A stretch of DNA of 64,000 bases from Gymnodinialimonas phycosphaerae (GTDB lineage: Bacteria; Pseudomonadota; Alphaproteobacteria; Rhodobacterales; Rhodobacteraceae). The stretch lies in NCBI RefSeq assembly GCF_019195455.1, contig NZ_JAIMBW010000001.1:2232001-2296000 (forward strand). Reading direction: 5' to 3'. Below, one piece after another: positions 17,246 to 25,730 of the stretch (position 1 is its first letter; each line of letters opens with the position of its first letter). Under the pieces are notes generated by a model. The model did not search any database. It was not told where the DNA came from and worked only from the letters and a program-made list of their open reading frames with translations. The position numbers and the translations under genes were made by a program.

Positions 17246-18726
17246 AGCTTGATCCACGCGGTCTTGAGGTTGATGTATTTGTCCAAGGCATGCAGCGATT
17301 TGTCGTGGCCATTGCCCGATTGCCCGACACCGCCCAAGGGCACCGTGCCATCCGCGCCGCCGTAGGTATTCACGTGCATCACCCCGGTGCGGATGTCGCG
17401 CACCATGCGGTGGGCGCGCGACAGGTTCGCGGTCCAGACTGCGCCCGCCAAGCCATAAACGGTTGAATTTGCGATGCGCACCGCGTCGTCATCCGTCTCG
17501 AACGGGGAGACGCCAAGGATGGGGCCGAAGACCTCTTTCTGGGCCAGCGTCGCCTCAGGCGTGACGCCGGTGACGATGGTCGGGGCCATGAAATTGCCCC
17601 CCGTCTCTTGCAGAATGCGGGTGCCGCCGGTCACGACCTCGCCCCCTTCCGCCCGTGCGGTGTCCACGAAGCCCAGGTTCTGGGTCAGTTGCGCCTCGGA
17701 ATTCACCGCCCCGATGTTGGTTTGCAGATCCAGCGGATCGCCCACGCGCATCGCCTCGGTCGCGCGGATCACGGCGGCGACGAAATCGTCGTGGATGGCA
17801 GCCTCCACCAACAAGCGCGAGCCTGCGACACAAACCTGGCCCGCGTTGCGGAAGATACCCGCAGCGGCGACCTTGGCGGCCTCGTCCAGATTGGGGGCAT
17901 CGGCAAAGACGACGTTGGGGGACTTGCCCCCCAGTTCCAGATAGACGCGCTTGAGGTTGGACCGGGCGGCGTATTCCAGCAACCGCCGCCCCGTCCCGCC
18001 AGAGCCGGTGAAGACCAGCACGTCGACGTCCATCGAAAGGCCCATGGCTTCACCCACCACCGCACCTTCGCCGGTGACGGCGTTCAGCACACCGGGCGGC
18101 AAACCGGCCTCCAGCGCAAGTTCAGCCATGCGCATCAAGGACAGGGACGCCGTTTCCGCCGGTTTCACCACCACCGAATTGCCCATCGCCAAGGCAGGTC
18201 CAAGTTTCCATGCGCCGATCATCAGCGGGAAGTTCCAGGGAACGATCGCGCCGACGACACCGACCGGTTCGCGATGGATCAGGCCAAGGACATCGCCTTG
18301 GGTCGGGGCGATCTCTCCGTAGACCTTATCAAGCGCCTCGGCGTAATAGCGGATCGTGGCGGCGGCAGATCCGGGTTCGGCCTTCATCGCCATGGAGATC
18401 TCGGTCCCGTTGTCACGCACGCCAAGGACGGCCAACTCAAGCGCATGGGCCTCGATCAGATCGGCCCACTTGTGCAGGACCTTCTTGCGGGCGGCAGGTG
18501 CTTGTCCCGCCCAACGTCCGTCCCCAAACGCAGCGCGCGCCGAGGTGATGGCGGCGTCCATATCTTGCGCCGTCCCGCGCGCAACGGTGGTCAGAACCGC
18601 GCCGTTGAGAGGCGAGATAACGTCCATCGTCGCCCCGTCCGAGGCGGACACGACCTTCCCATCGATCAAATGGCCAAAAGGCGCGATAGGCTGCGCGCGG
18701 AGCGCGTCGATGCTGTTTTGGTCCAT
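17242..18726 (-). CDS. Aldehyde dehydrogenase (PuuC-like)
   Basis: 494 residues. Cofactor and catalytic motifs: 'GAIVPWNFPLMIGAWKLGPA', 'FTGSGGTGRRLLEYA', 'YLELGGKSPNVVFADA' (general base) and 'NAGQVCVAGSRLLVEAA' (nucleophilic Cys). The tail 'VGQSGNGHDKSLHALDKYIN' resembles gamma-glutamyl-aminobutyraldehyde dehydrogenases of putrescine breakdown. Starts 6 bp after tctA ends and overlaps the UPF0261 start by 4 bp. Substrate unproven; an omega-amino or hydroxy aldehyde from the acid imported by TctABC is possible. Confidence 0.9.
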   Translation of the reverse strand: MDQNSIDALRAQPIAPFGHLIDGKVVSASDGATMDVISPLNGAVLTTVARGTAQDMDAAITSARAAFGDGRWAGQAPAARKKVLHKWADLIEAHALELAVLGVRDNGTEISMAMKAEPGSAAATIRYYAEALDKVYGEIAPTQGDVLGLIHREPVGVVGAIVPWNFPLMIGAWKLGPALAMGNSVVVKPAETASLSLMRMAELALEAGLPPGVLNAVTGEGAVVGEAMGLSMDVDVLVFTGSGGTGRRLLEYAARSNLKRVYLELGGKSPNVVFADAPNLDEAAKVAAAGIFRNAGQVCVAGSRLLVEAAIHDDFVAAVIRATEAMRVGDPLDLQTNIGAVNSEAQLTQNLGFVDTARAEGGEVVTGGTRILQETGGNFMAPTIVTGVTPEATLAQKEVFGPILGVSPFETDDDAVRIANSTVYGLAGAVWTANLSRAHRMVRDIRTGVMHVNTYGGADGTVPLGGVGQSGNGHDKSLHALDKYINLKTAWIKL

Positions 18727-18732
18727 GGGGTT

Positions 18733-20250
18733 CTACCGCTGTTGAGTGTCGTGAATCGCGTGATCATCTTCGGCGCCAGGCGCGCGGAATTCCGTGATCA
18801 GGGTGCGAATGTGCAGCGCGATCACAAGGACGATCATTGCGAAAATGATCATCGCGATGGGGCGGTCGATCATATCAAGCGGTATATTGAGCCGCGGCAA
18901 GGCCGAGCGGAGCTTGACCTCCATGATCCCGCCCAGAACCATTCCAAGAATGATGGGCACAATCGGAAGGTTCAGCCGCTTCAGGATCAAGCCAAGCACC
19001 CCGAAACCCGCCGCGATCATGCAATCGGTCAGGGAATTGCGCAGCGAATAGACGCCCACAAAGGACAGGATCAGGATCAGGATGCCAAGGAACCGCGTCG
19101 GGATCTTGATGATCTTCGTCAGCAGGTTGGTGGAAAACAGAAGGAACACCATCACGATCACATTGAGAGCAATCAGCGCGACATAGAGGCCATAGACGAG
19201 GTCGATGTTGTTCTGGAAGAGCTGTGGGCCGGGGATGACGTTGTGCACGTAGAAGACCGACAGCATCATGGCGGTCAGCGCCTCTCCGGGGATACCAAGG
19301 GCCAGCAGCGGAATCATCGCGGCGGCAGGCACGGCGTTGTTGGCGGCCTCGGACGCGATCAGGCCTTCGGGGGAGCCTTTTCCGAAAGCTTCCGGTGTTT
19401 TGGAGGTCTTCTGGGCGTAGGTGTAGCTCATGAATTGGGCGGTGAATTCACCCGTGCCGGGGATCATGCCCAGGATAACCCCGAAACTGGAAGCCACTGT
19501 GGCGACACGCTTGTGTTTGAGAAGCTCGCGGAAGCCAGCAGACATGCGGCCCGCGACAGGCTTGGCGTCAGGGGATTCATCGGGGGCGGTAAGCAGGAAG
19601 AAGGCTTGGGACAACGCGAAGAGGCCAAGAACCACGACGATCAGGTTCACGCCCGACGACAGGAAAGATAGGTTGAACGTGTAGCGCGGCGTGTAGGTGA
19701 CAGCGTCGAGGCCCACGGTTTGCAGGAAGATGCCAAACATCGCCAAAAGCCCCGCCGCCATGATCTGGCCCCGGTGGGCGAGGATCACGAGGATGATGCC
19801 CAGAAGGGCGGCCAGGAAGATCTCGCGGCTGCCAAACATAGGCGCGATGATTGCCAGCACGGGGGACAGCAGGATCAGGCAGAGGATGCCGAAGATCCCG
19901 CCCCAGAAAGAGGCGGAATAGGCCAGCGACACCGCGCGGTGCGCCTCTCCGTTCTGCGTCATCGGGTAGCCATCGTAGGACGTAAGCGCATTGACTGCGG
20001 TGCCCGGCGTATTGATCAGAACCGCCGGGATCGCGCCGCCATACATGCTGGAGCCGTAAATGCCGAGCAGCACAGTCAGCCCCACGATGGGATCGAAAGC
20101 GAAGGTGGCAGGCAGCAGGATCGCGATGGCGACGGCGGGGCCGACACCGGGAATGGCGCCGACAATGACACCTCCAATGGAGCCGACCAAGAGCGCCAGA
20201 GCCACGTCCCAGCGGGCCAACATCTGTACGCCTGCAAGCAGATTTTCCAT
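18733..20250 (-). CDS. tctA: Tripartite tricarboxylate transporter, large membrane subunit TctA
   Basis: 505 residues with about 12 predicted membrane segments. Family signatures: 'IGGVIVGAIPGVGPAVAIAI', 'GSSMYGGAIPAVLINTPGTA' and 'LGMIPGTGEFTAQFMSYTYA', the paired Gly-Pro-rich loops of TctA. Forms the transport core with TctB and accepts a carboxylate from the periplasmic TctC. Separated by 15 bp from tctB and 6 bp from the aldehyde dehydrogenase gene. Confidence 0.95.
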   Translation of the reverse strand: MENLLAGVQMLARWDVALALLVGSIGGVIVGAIPGVGPAVAIAILLPATFAFDPIVGLTVLLGIYGSSMYGGAIPAVLINTPGTAVNALTSYDGYPMTQNGEAHRAVSLAYSASFWGGIFGILCLILLSPVLAIIAPMFGSREIFLAALLGIILVILAHRGQIMAAGLLAMFGIFLQTVGLDAVTYTPRYTFNLSFLSSGVNLIVVVLGLFALSQAFFLLTAPDESPDAKPVAGRMSAGFRELLKHKRVATVASSFGVILGMIPGTGEFTAQFMSYTYAQKTSKTPEAFGKGSPEGLIASEAANNAVPAAAMIPLLALGIPGEALTAMMLSVFYVHNVIPGPQLFQNNIDLVYGLYVALIALNVIVMVFLLFSTNLLTKIIKIPTRFLGILILILSFVGVYSLRNSLTDCMIAAGFGVLGLILKRLNLPIVPIILGMVLGGIMEVKLRSALPRLNIPLDMIDRPIAMIIFAMIVLVIALHIRTLITEFRAPGAEDDHAIHDTQQR

Positions 20251-20265
20251 GAGGGTACGACCCTG

Positions 20266-20805
20266 TCAGAGGTAAATGAGGAAGAACTGGCGGATGCCGT
20301 CCGGCAAGTACTGATAGATCTCACCGGCGGGCAGACGCACCTGCAGGAGTGATTTGAACAGGACCACGATAGCGATTGCAGCCGCAGCGGCAGACAGAAG
20401 CGCACGGGCCGTGCGGTAGCCCGCGCGCAGGGCCAGGGCGAGGGCGAAGACAACGGTCGTGGGCAGGTAGCCGGTGTAGGGTATGACCAGCGCATAGACG
20501 ATGAACCAGCCCGCGTATTCCAGCGACGAAATCCAGAGCCAAACTTCGGTCCATCGGCCGTGGATCCGCTCGGACAGAGCCGAGCCCAGAAGGTGGAATG
20601 CTGCGAAAATCGCCATGCCGGCAAGTGACACGCCCGGCCAGAAGCGGGGTTGCGCGAACAAAGCGTTCCCATTGCGCCACGTGGTTTGCCCCCAAAGCTG
20701 CGACAGCAGCAAGACGGAGATAATCAGAAGCACCCAGGCGAAGACGATATCACCGGGGCGGCGATACCGCTTGAACAGGACTTGCAGGGTCTTCACGCGC
20801 GACAT
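20266..20805 (-). CDS. tctB: Tripartite tricarboxylate transporter, small membrane subunit TctB
   Basis: 179 residues with four predicted helices ('DIVFAWVLLIISVLLLSQLW', 'SLAGMAIFAAFHLLG', 'AGWFIVYALVIPYTGYLPTT', 'ALLSAAAAAIAIVVLFKSLL') as usual for TctB. ATG at 20805 is preferred (GGAG 7 bp upstream); the open frame has an earlier start 12 codons away. Lies between tctC and tctA, with 57 bp to tctC. Confidence 0.9.
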   Translation of the reverse strand: MSRVKTLQVLFKRYRRPGDIVFAWVLLIISVLLLSQLWGQTTWRNGNALFAQPRFWPGVSLAGMAIFAAFHLLGSALSERIHGRWTEVWLWISSLEYAGWFIVYALVIPYTGYLPTTVVFALALALRAGYRTARALLSAAAAAIAIVVLFKSLLQVRLPAGEIYQYLPDGIRQFFLIYL

Positions 20806-20862
20806 GGGCAGGCTCCGGGAAGGAGGAAGGCCGGGCAGCACCTGCCACCCGGCCCTGTTGGA

Positions 20863-21807
20863 TTACTGCGCCAGCATCGCCTCGATGCCCGCAAGCGTCT
20901 CGATATCCGTCTGGATCTGGGTGACGACCTCATCGGCGGGCTGCCAGTAGACCAGCGCGCCGGTTTCAGCGGCCAAGGCCTGCGCGCGATCCGACATCAC
21001 CGTTTCACGGGCGACGGCGATGATCGCGTCCTGGATCTCTTGCGGGGTGTCGCGGTGCACGAAGAGGCCGTTCCAAAGGGCGACGTCCAGCCCATCGGCC
21101 AGTTCGGACACTGTGGGGGCGTCAGGCGTCAGACTGATCCGGTCAGCCCCGATGGAGGCCAGCACAGTCACATCATCAAGGCACGGCAAGATCAGTTGCA
21201 GCGTGGTGTTAATCACATCCACATCACCCGAGGCCAGCGTGTTGCAATCCAGCGCGTCAAACGCCGCATCGGAGGCGTAGGAAAATCCCATCTGATGCGC
21301 CAGACCCAGTGTCACCTGCGTCGGCACCAAGGGTGCACCGAAATGGCCCAGAACGACGCCGTTGTCGCCTGCATAGGCAGCAAGCTCTTCCATCGACTGG
21401 TAGGGCGCATCGCCCGAGGTGGCGATGACGAACGGATATGTCAGAAAGTTGCCAAGGGGCACGAAGGGGTCGGGGTTCAACTCGGGGATGCCGATCTGGG
21501 GGCCAACCACGGGCACGGCGATGATGAACGATCCGATGGTCGATCCATCGGCAGGCGCATTGGCCACATCGATCGCGCCGGGGAACGGGCCGCCACCGCC
21601 GCCGGGACGGTTCACAACGGCTGCGGGCACACCGTAGGCTTCCTGGAAATCCTCCGCGATCATGCGCGTCAGGATGTCTTCCAGATCACCGGGAGGCCAC
21701 GGCACAACGAATTCAACGGGACCCTCGGGGTATTCAGCCAAGGCGGGGCCAGCCAGCGCCGCCATGGCAACGGCAACCGCCGTCAACGATTTGGTGAACT
21801 TGATCAT
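20863..21807 (-). CDS. tctC: Tripartite tricarboxylate transporter substrate-binding protein TctC
   Basis: 314 residues with a clear signal peptide ('AVAVAMAALAGPALA' then EYPEGPVEF). The Bug/TctC fold begins 'VEFVVPWPPGDLEDILTRMI' and has the 'NRPGGGGG' loop. Captures the carboxylate in the periplasm for TctAB. First gene of the operon; a palindrome lies 20 bp before its start. The Asp in 'PPGDLED' sits where TctC proteins contact the ligand, but the ligand cannot be named. Confidence 0.92.
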   Translation of the reverse strand: MIKFTKSLTAVAVAMAALAGPALAEYPEGPVEFVVPWPPGDLEDILTRMIAEDFQEAYGVPAAVVNRPGGGGGPFPGAIDVANAPADGSTIGSFIIAVPVVGPQIGIPELNPDPFVPLGNFLTYPFVIATSGDAPYQSMEELAAYAGDNGVVLGHFGAPLVPTQVTLGLAHQMGFSYASDAAFDALDCNTLASGDVDVINTTLQLILPCLDDVTVLASIGADRISLTPDAPTVSELADGLDVALWNGLFVHRDTPQEIQDAIIAVARETVMSDRAQALAAETGALVYWQPADEVVTQIQTDIETLAGIEAMLAQ

Positions 21808-21826
21808 GCGTAGTCTCCCTGAGATC

Positions 21827-21843
21827 GGTTCATATATTGAACC
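21827..21843. promoter_or_regulatory. Perfect inverted repeat between tctC and iclR (candidate IclR operator)
   Basis: GGTTCATATATTGAACC: arms GGTTCA/TGAACC with a 5-bp TATAT centre. It lies in the 118-bp gap between divergent tctC and the IclR gene, 19 bp from the tctC ATG. Size and symmetry suit an IclR-family dimer site controlling both directions. Confidence 0.6.
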
Positions 21844-21925
21844 ATTATTTCAGAAAAAAGGTTGCCTTGTGAAATATCCTCTGTCAAACTTTTTTTGGGA
21901 ATTGGATGGGAAGGGTTGGTCTGAG

Positions 21926-22729
21926 ATGTCCTCTGCGGCGAAGACCCTGGAACTACTGGCGCACTTCACGACGGCGCGGCCCGAGATCGGGCTGTCGTCC
22001 CTGACCCGGCTTGCAGGCCGCGACAAGGCCACGACATACCGGCACCTTCAGGCGCTGGAAGAAGTTGGTTTCGTAGAGCAAAACCCGGCCACAAAGCAGT
22101 ACCGCCTTGGCCCCGCCGTCTTGCGGTTGGCCCAGACCCGAGAGGCCACGGTTCCGCGCAAGGCCGCGGCCGAGGCCGCCTTGGTGGGTCTGGCGGAAGC
22201 CACCGGTGAGACAAGCCACGTCTCGGTGCTGTCGGGCGCCACGCTCCATTCGTTGGCATCGTGCGAATCGCATCACCACTCGACCCGCGTGATCATCGAT
22301 GTCGACGTTCTGCCGCTCCATGCCACGGCCTCGGGCCTCTGCGCCCTGGCCTTCGGTCCGCCCGAGTTGCTGGAGGGCTTGGACGACACGCTAGAAGTAT
22401 TCACTGCAAGCACGTTGGCCACACCTCAGAAGGTGGCACGGGCGGCCGCGCAGATCCGCGACACCGGGTTCGCACAAACGGATCGCCACTACGAGGAAAA
22501 CACCCATTCGATCTCGGCGCCGGTATTCGACCAGACCGGACACTTCGCCGGGGCCGTTTCCGTCGCCAGCGTCGCCACCCGCTATACGCCGGAATTGGAC
22601 GTCCGCGTGAAGCAGAGCCTTGTCACGGCAGCCCGAGATATCACTCAGAATTGGGGCGGCATCGTGCCCCACAGCGTCGAGACCGCCTGGTCCCACACGC
22701 TCGCAAACATACTGGATAAAGCTTCATGA
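21926..22729 (+). CDS. IclR-family transcriptional regulator
   Basis: 267 residues: N-terminal winged HTH ('MSSAAKTLELLAHFTTARPE', 'LAGRDKATTYRHLQALEEVGFVEQ') and C-terminal effector domain ('GETSHVSVLSGATLHSLASC', 'LPLHATASGLCALAFG', 'SISAPVFDQTGHFAGAVSVA'). ATG at 21926 places the helix-turn-helix at the usual distance from the N-terminus; the frame is open further upstream, across the operator, without similarity. Stop overlaps the aminotransferase start (ATGA). Likely controls both the divergent tctCBA operon and its own. Confidence 0.9.
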   Translation: MSSAAKTLELLAHFTTARPEIGLSSLTRLAGRDKATTYRHLQALEEVGFVEQNPATKQYRLGPAVLRLAQTREATVPRKAAAEAALVGLAEATGETSHVSVLSGATLHSLASCESHHHSTRVIIDVDVLPLHATASGLCALAFGPPELLEGLDDTLEVFTASTLATPQKVARAAAQIRDTGFAQTDRHYEENTHSISAPVFDQTGHFAGAVSVASVATRYTPELDVRVKQSLVTAARDITQNWGGIVPHSVETAWSHTLANILDKAS

Positions 22730-24069
22730 AAGACTCCAACTTCCTCAAAGAGAACAACGGGCGTCTCATGTGGCACCCGATGACCTCACCGCAAGATAGC
22801 ATCGACAGCCCGCCCAAGATCGTGACCGAAGGCCATGGCGTGCGGATCAAGGACATTGACGGACATGAGGTCGTCGATGCTGTCGGCGGGCTTTGGAACG
22901 TGAACCTTGGCTATTCCTGCCAGCCAGTGAAAGACGCCATCGCAGCGCAGTTGGACCGCTTGCCGTATTACTCGACGTTCCGGGGCACCTCGAACGACGC
23001 CGCGATCGAATTGTCCTATGAATTGGCGCAATTCTTCGCCCCTGACGGACTTAGTCGCGCGTTCTTCACCTCGGGTGGGTCGGACAGCGTCGAGACCGCC
23101 CTGCGCCTTGCGCGGCAGTACCACAAGCTGCGCGGTGAGCCCGGTCGCGTGAAATTCCTGTCCCTCAAGAAGGGCTATCACGGCACCCACATGGGGGGCG
23201 CATCGGTCAACGGAAACGCCAATTTCCGCACGGCCTACGAGCCGCTTTTGCCCGGCTGCTACCACATCCCCGCCCCCTACACTTACCGCAACCCGTTAAA
23301 CGAGACCGACCCGGAGCGTCTGGCACAACTGTGCGTGCAGGCGTTGGAGGATGAGATCGCGTTTCAGGGCCCCACCACCATCGCCGCGATGATCATGGAG
23401 CCGATCCTGGGCGCCGGTGGCGTGATCCCGCCCCACGCAAGCTTCGCACCAATGGTGCGCGATATCTGTGACCGCAACGGCATCCTGCTGATCACCGACG
23501 AGGTCATCACCGCCTACGGGCGCACCGGCGCGTGGTCTGGCGCACGGCTTTGGGGCATCCAGCCCGACATGATGGCAACGGCGAAGGCGATCACCAACGG
23601 CTACTTTCCCTTCGGAGCAGTGATGCTTGGCGAAAAGATGATCGAGACATTCGAGAACAACGCCGCCGCCAAGATCGGCCATGGCTACACCTACTCGGGC
23701 CACCCGGTGGGCGCGGCGGCGGCGTTGGCCTGTCTGGCGGAAACCCAGCGCCTGAACGTGATCGACAACGCCGCCGCCCGCGGCACGCAGCTTTATGAAG
23801 GCTGCAAGGCATTGATGGAGAAGTATGATGTGATCGGCGATGTGCGCGGCGGGCACGGGTTGATGACCGCGATCGAGATGGTCAGCGACCGGGACACCAA
23901 GGCCCCCGACGCGGCCTCTGGCGCGTTGGTCCAGGAAGTGGCCTATCAGAACGGCGCGATGGTGCGCGTGTCCGGCCCCAACCTGATCCTGTCGCCGCCG
24001 CTGATCCTGACGGAGGACGATGCGAGCGTGATCCTGGGCGCCCTCGACAAAGGCTTTGCAGCCCTGTGA
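22726..24069 (+). CDS. Class-III PLP aminotransferase
   Basis: 447 residues. Subgroup-II aminotransferase features: 'MWHPMTSPQDS' (start of the omega-transaminase fold), 'FFTSGGSDSVETALRLARQY', 'GYHGTHMGGASVNG', 'LLITDEVITAYGRTGAW' (cofactor Asp) and 'MATAKAITNGYFPFGAV' with the Schiff-base Lys. Similar in plan to taurine-, beta-alanine- or putrescine-pyruvate aminotransferases. Co-translated with iclR and with the metallo-hydrolase (GTGA overlap). Together with the PuuC-like ALDH across the gap this could make an amine-to-aldehyde-to-acid pair; that is inference. Confidence 0.9.
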   Translation: MKDSNFLKENNGRLMWHPMTSPQDSIDSPPKIVTEGHGVRIKDIDGHEVVDAVGGLWNVNLGYSCQPVKDAIAAQLDRLPYYSTFRGTSNDAAIELSYELAQFFAPDGLSRAFFTSGGSDSVETALRLARQYHKLRGEPGRVKFLSLKKGYHGTHMGGASVNGNANFRTAYEPLLPGCYHIPAPYTYRNPLNETDPERLAQLCVQALEDEIAFQGPTTIAAMIMEPILGAGGVIPPHASFAPMVRDICDRNGILLITDEVITAYGRTGAWSGARLWGIQPDMMATAKAITNGYFPFGAVMLGEKMIETFENNAAAKIGHGYTYSGHPVGAAAALACLAETQRLNVIDNAAARGTQLYEGCKALMEKYDVIGDVRGGHGLMTAIEMVSDRDTKAPDAASGALVQEVAYQNGAMVRVSGPNLILSPPLILTEDDASVILGALDKGFAAL

Positions 24070-24932
24070 GCAAGCAAACGCGTGACTATGTGGTTCTGTT
24101 GGGGACAAAGGGCGGGCCGTCATCGCGGCCCGGATCGTCCAAACCCACGTCGAACCTTTATGTGTTGGACGGGCAGCCGATTGTTGTGGACTGCGGGTTG
24201 GGTGTGACGCATTCGCTGGTCGGTCAAGGAATGCACCTGCGCGACCTGTCGCTGATCTTCATCACCCATCTGCATGCCGACCACTACCTGGAGTTGGGGC
24301 CGCTGATCCATACCGCCTGGACCTCGGGCCGCAAAGAGCTGATCGACATCTACGGGCCTGCGGGTCTGGCCGCCTATTGGGCCAATTTCGTCGAGGCGAT
24401 GCGTGCCGATATCGACCTGCGTATCACCGACGATGGCCGCATGGACATCCGCGATCTGGTGCGCATTCACGCGGTGGACGCGGGCGAGGTGCTGACCCGC
24501 GGCGATTTGCAGGTCCGCGCCCTGCGCACGCAACATCCGCCGATGACGGACTGCTTCGCCTATTCGTTCCGCACGCCCCGCAGCCATGTTGTGTGCTCGG
24601 GCGACACCGCCCCCCTGCCCGCGTTGGTGGAATTCGCGCGCGGCGCAGACCTGCTGGTGCACGAGGCGATGCTGGTCGAGGCCCTGCCCGCCCTGATGGC
24701 GAAACTGGGCGACACAGGCGGAAAATTGAAAGCGCGGCTCTTGCGGGTTCATTCGCCCGCGCAGGATGCCGCTGCCATTGCGGCAGAGGCGGGCGTGGGC
24801 GCTCTTGCCTTCTCTCACCTGATCCCCTCGAACGATCCGGCGTTCACGGAAGCCCATTGGCGCGACGCTGCACGCGGCATCTATGACGGGCCGCTTCATA
24901 TCGGTCACGACGGCTTGCGGATTGATCTTTAG
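24066..24932 (+). CDS. MBL-fold metallo-hydrolase (RNase Z/arylsulfatase-like)
   Basis: 288 residues. The metallo-beta-lactamase motif is complete: 'IFITHLHADHYLELGPL' (HxHxDH), a later His in 'RTQHPPMTDCFAYSF', 'VCSGDT' and 'LVHEAML'. The layout matches the RNase Z-like branch that includes hydrolases of small esters. GTG start overlaps the aminotransferase stop by 4 bp, third gene of the iclR operon. Its substrate is probably a metabolite of the same pathway. Confidence 0.85.
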   Translation: MSKQTRDYVVLLGTKGGPSSRPGSSKPTSNLYVLDGQPIVVDCGLGVTHSLVGQGMHLRDLSLIFITHLHADHYLELGPLIHTAWTSGRKELIDIYGPAGLAAYWANFVEAMRADIDLRITDDGRMDIRDLVRIHAVDAGEVLTRGDLQVRALRTQHPPMTDCFAYSFRTPRSHVVCSGDTAPLPALVEFARGADLLVHEAMLVEALPALMAKLGDTGGKLKARLLRVHSPAQDAAAIAAEAGVGALAFSHLIPSNDPAFTEAHWRDAARGIYDGPLHIGHDGLRIDL

Positions 24933-24950
24933 CGGGCATCTGCGGCGCGG

Positions 24951-25703
24951 CTAGGGCGCGATGTCCGGCGGATTTGGCACGCTCAGGTAGGTGTTCTTCG
25001 GGATGCGAACGAGGCCCTTGATCCCCAAGGCCGCCGTGTCTTTTGTCGATAGCGCCGCAATGGCCCCCTGCACCGCCTCGAACATCACATCTGTGTCGCG
25101 GCCCTTGGCCGTGATCAACGGCAGGCCCGGTGTGGGCGCTGTCCAGTCGAGCACGCGCAGGCCGTCCGCGAAGGGTTCAAACGTCTGAGCATTGCGCCAT
25201 GTAACGGCATCGATGGCGGCGATGTCCGCACGCCCCTCGGCCACCGCGCGGGCCGAGCCAAGGTGTTGCCCCGTATGCAGGCGGTTTTCGAAGAAAAACC
25301 CCATCGGTTTCACGTGCCAATAGGCGGCCGCAAATCCGGATTGCGAGAAGGTTTGATTGTAAGCGAACCGCGCGTCCCGAAACGCGGCGATGTCGCCACG
25401 CGGGTCGTCGGCGCGCACCACGATGGCACTGCGGTAATATCCCGGCGCGCAGCCCTTCAGGCCGTAATCCGGGGTGCCGACCAGTGCGACATGGGTATGC
25501 AACCAAAGCCGAAACGGCATACCGCAGGTCTGACTGAGGATCAGATCCGGGTCACGCCAGACCGAGAATTCTTCCGCGTCCTGGTCCAGCGCCTCGGGCG
25601 CATCGATCCCGGTGTCTTGCAAGCGCACCCTGATACCCTGCCACAACCGATCATGGGCGGCGGCCAGTTCGGGCCGTTGGTACATCATCAGGCTGGCGAT
25701 CAT
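24951..25703 (-). CDS. PhnD-like periplasmic-binding-fold protein
   Basis: 250 residues of the phosphate/phosphonate ABC substrate-binding family (PhnD-like): 'DPDLILSQTCGMPF', 'YYRSAIVVRADDP', 'FAYNQTFSQSGFAAA', 'ARAVAEGRADIAAIDAVTW'. No signal peptide is visible, so it may act in the cytoplasm or the start may be misjudged. No transporter genes adjoin. Lies 27 bp downstream of the TPR gene on the same strand, so probably co-transcribed. Confidence 0.8.
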   Translation of the reverse strand: MIASLMMYQRPELAAAHDRLWQGIRVRLQDTGIDAPEALDQDAEEFSVWRDPDLILSQTCGMPFRLWLHTHVALVGTPDYGLKGCAPGYYRSAIVVRADDPRGDIAAFRDARFAYNQTFSQSGFAAAYWHVKPMGFFFENRLHTGQHLGSARAVAEGRADIAAIDAVTWRNAQTFEPFADGLRVLDWTAPTPGLPLITAKGRDTDVMFEAVQGAIAALSTKDTAALGIKGLVRIPKNTYLSVPNPPDIAP

Positions 25704-25730
25704 CGCGGGCGGCTTTCGTTAGGGCGCGCA

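Noticed and set aside
17608..19671. 687-codon rightward open frame
   Set aside because: Runs antisense across the aldehyde dehydrogenase and tctA; rich in Arg, His and Gln as expected for a complementary frame.
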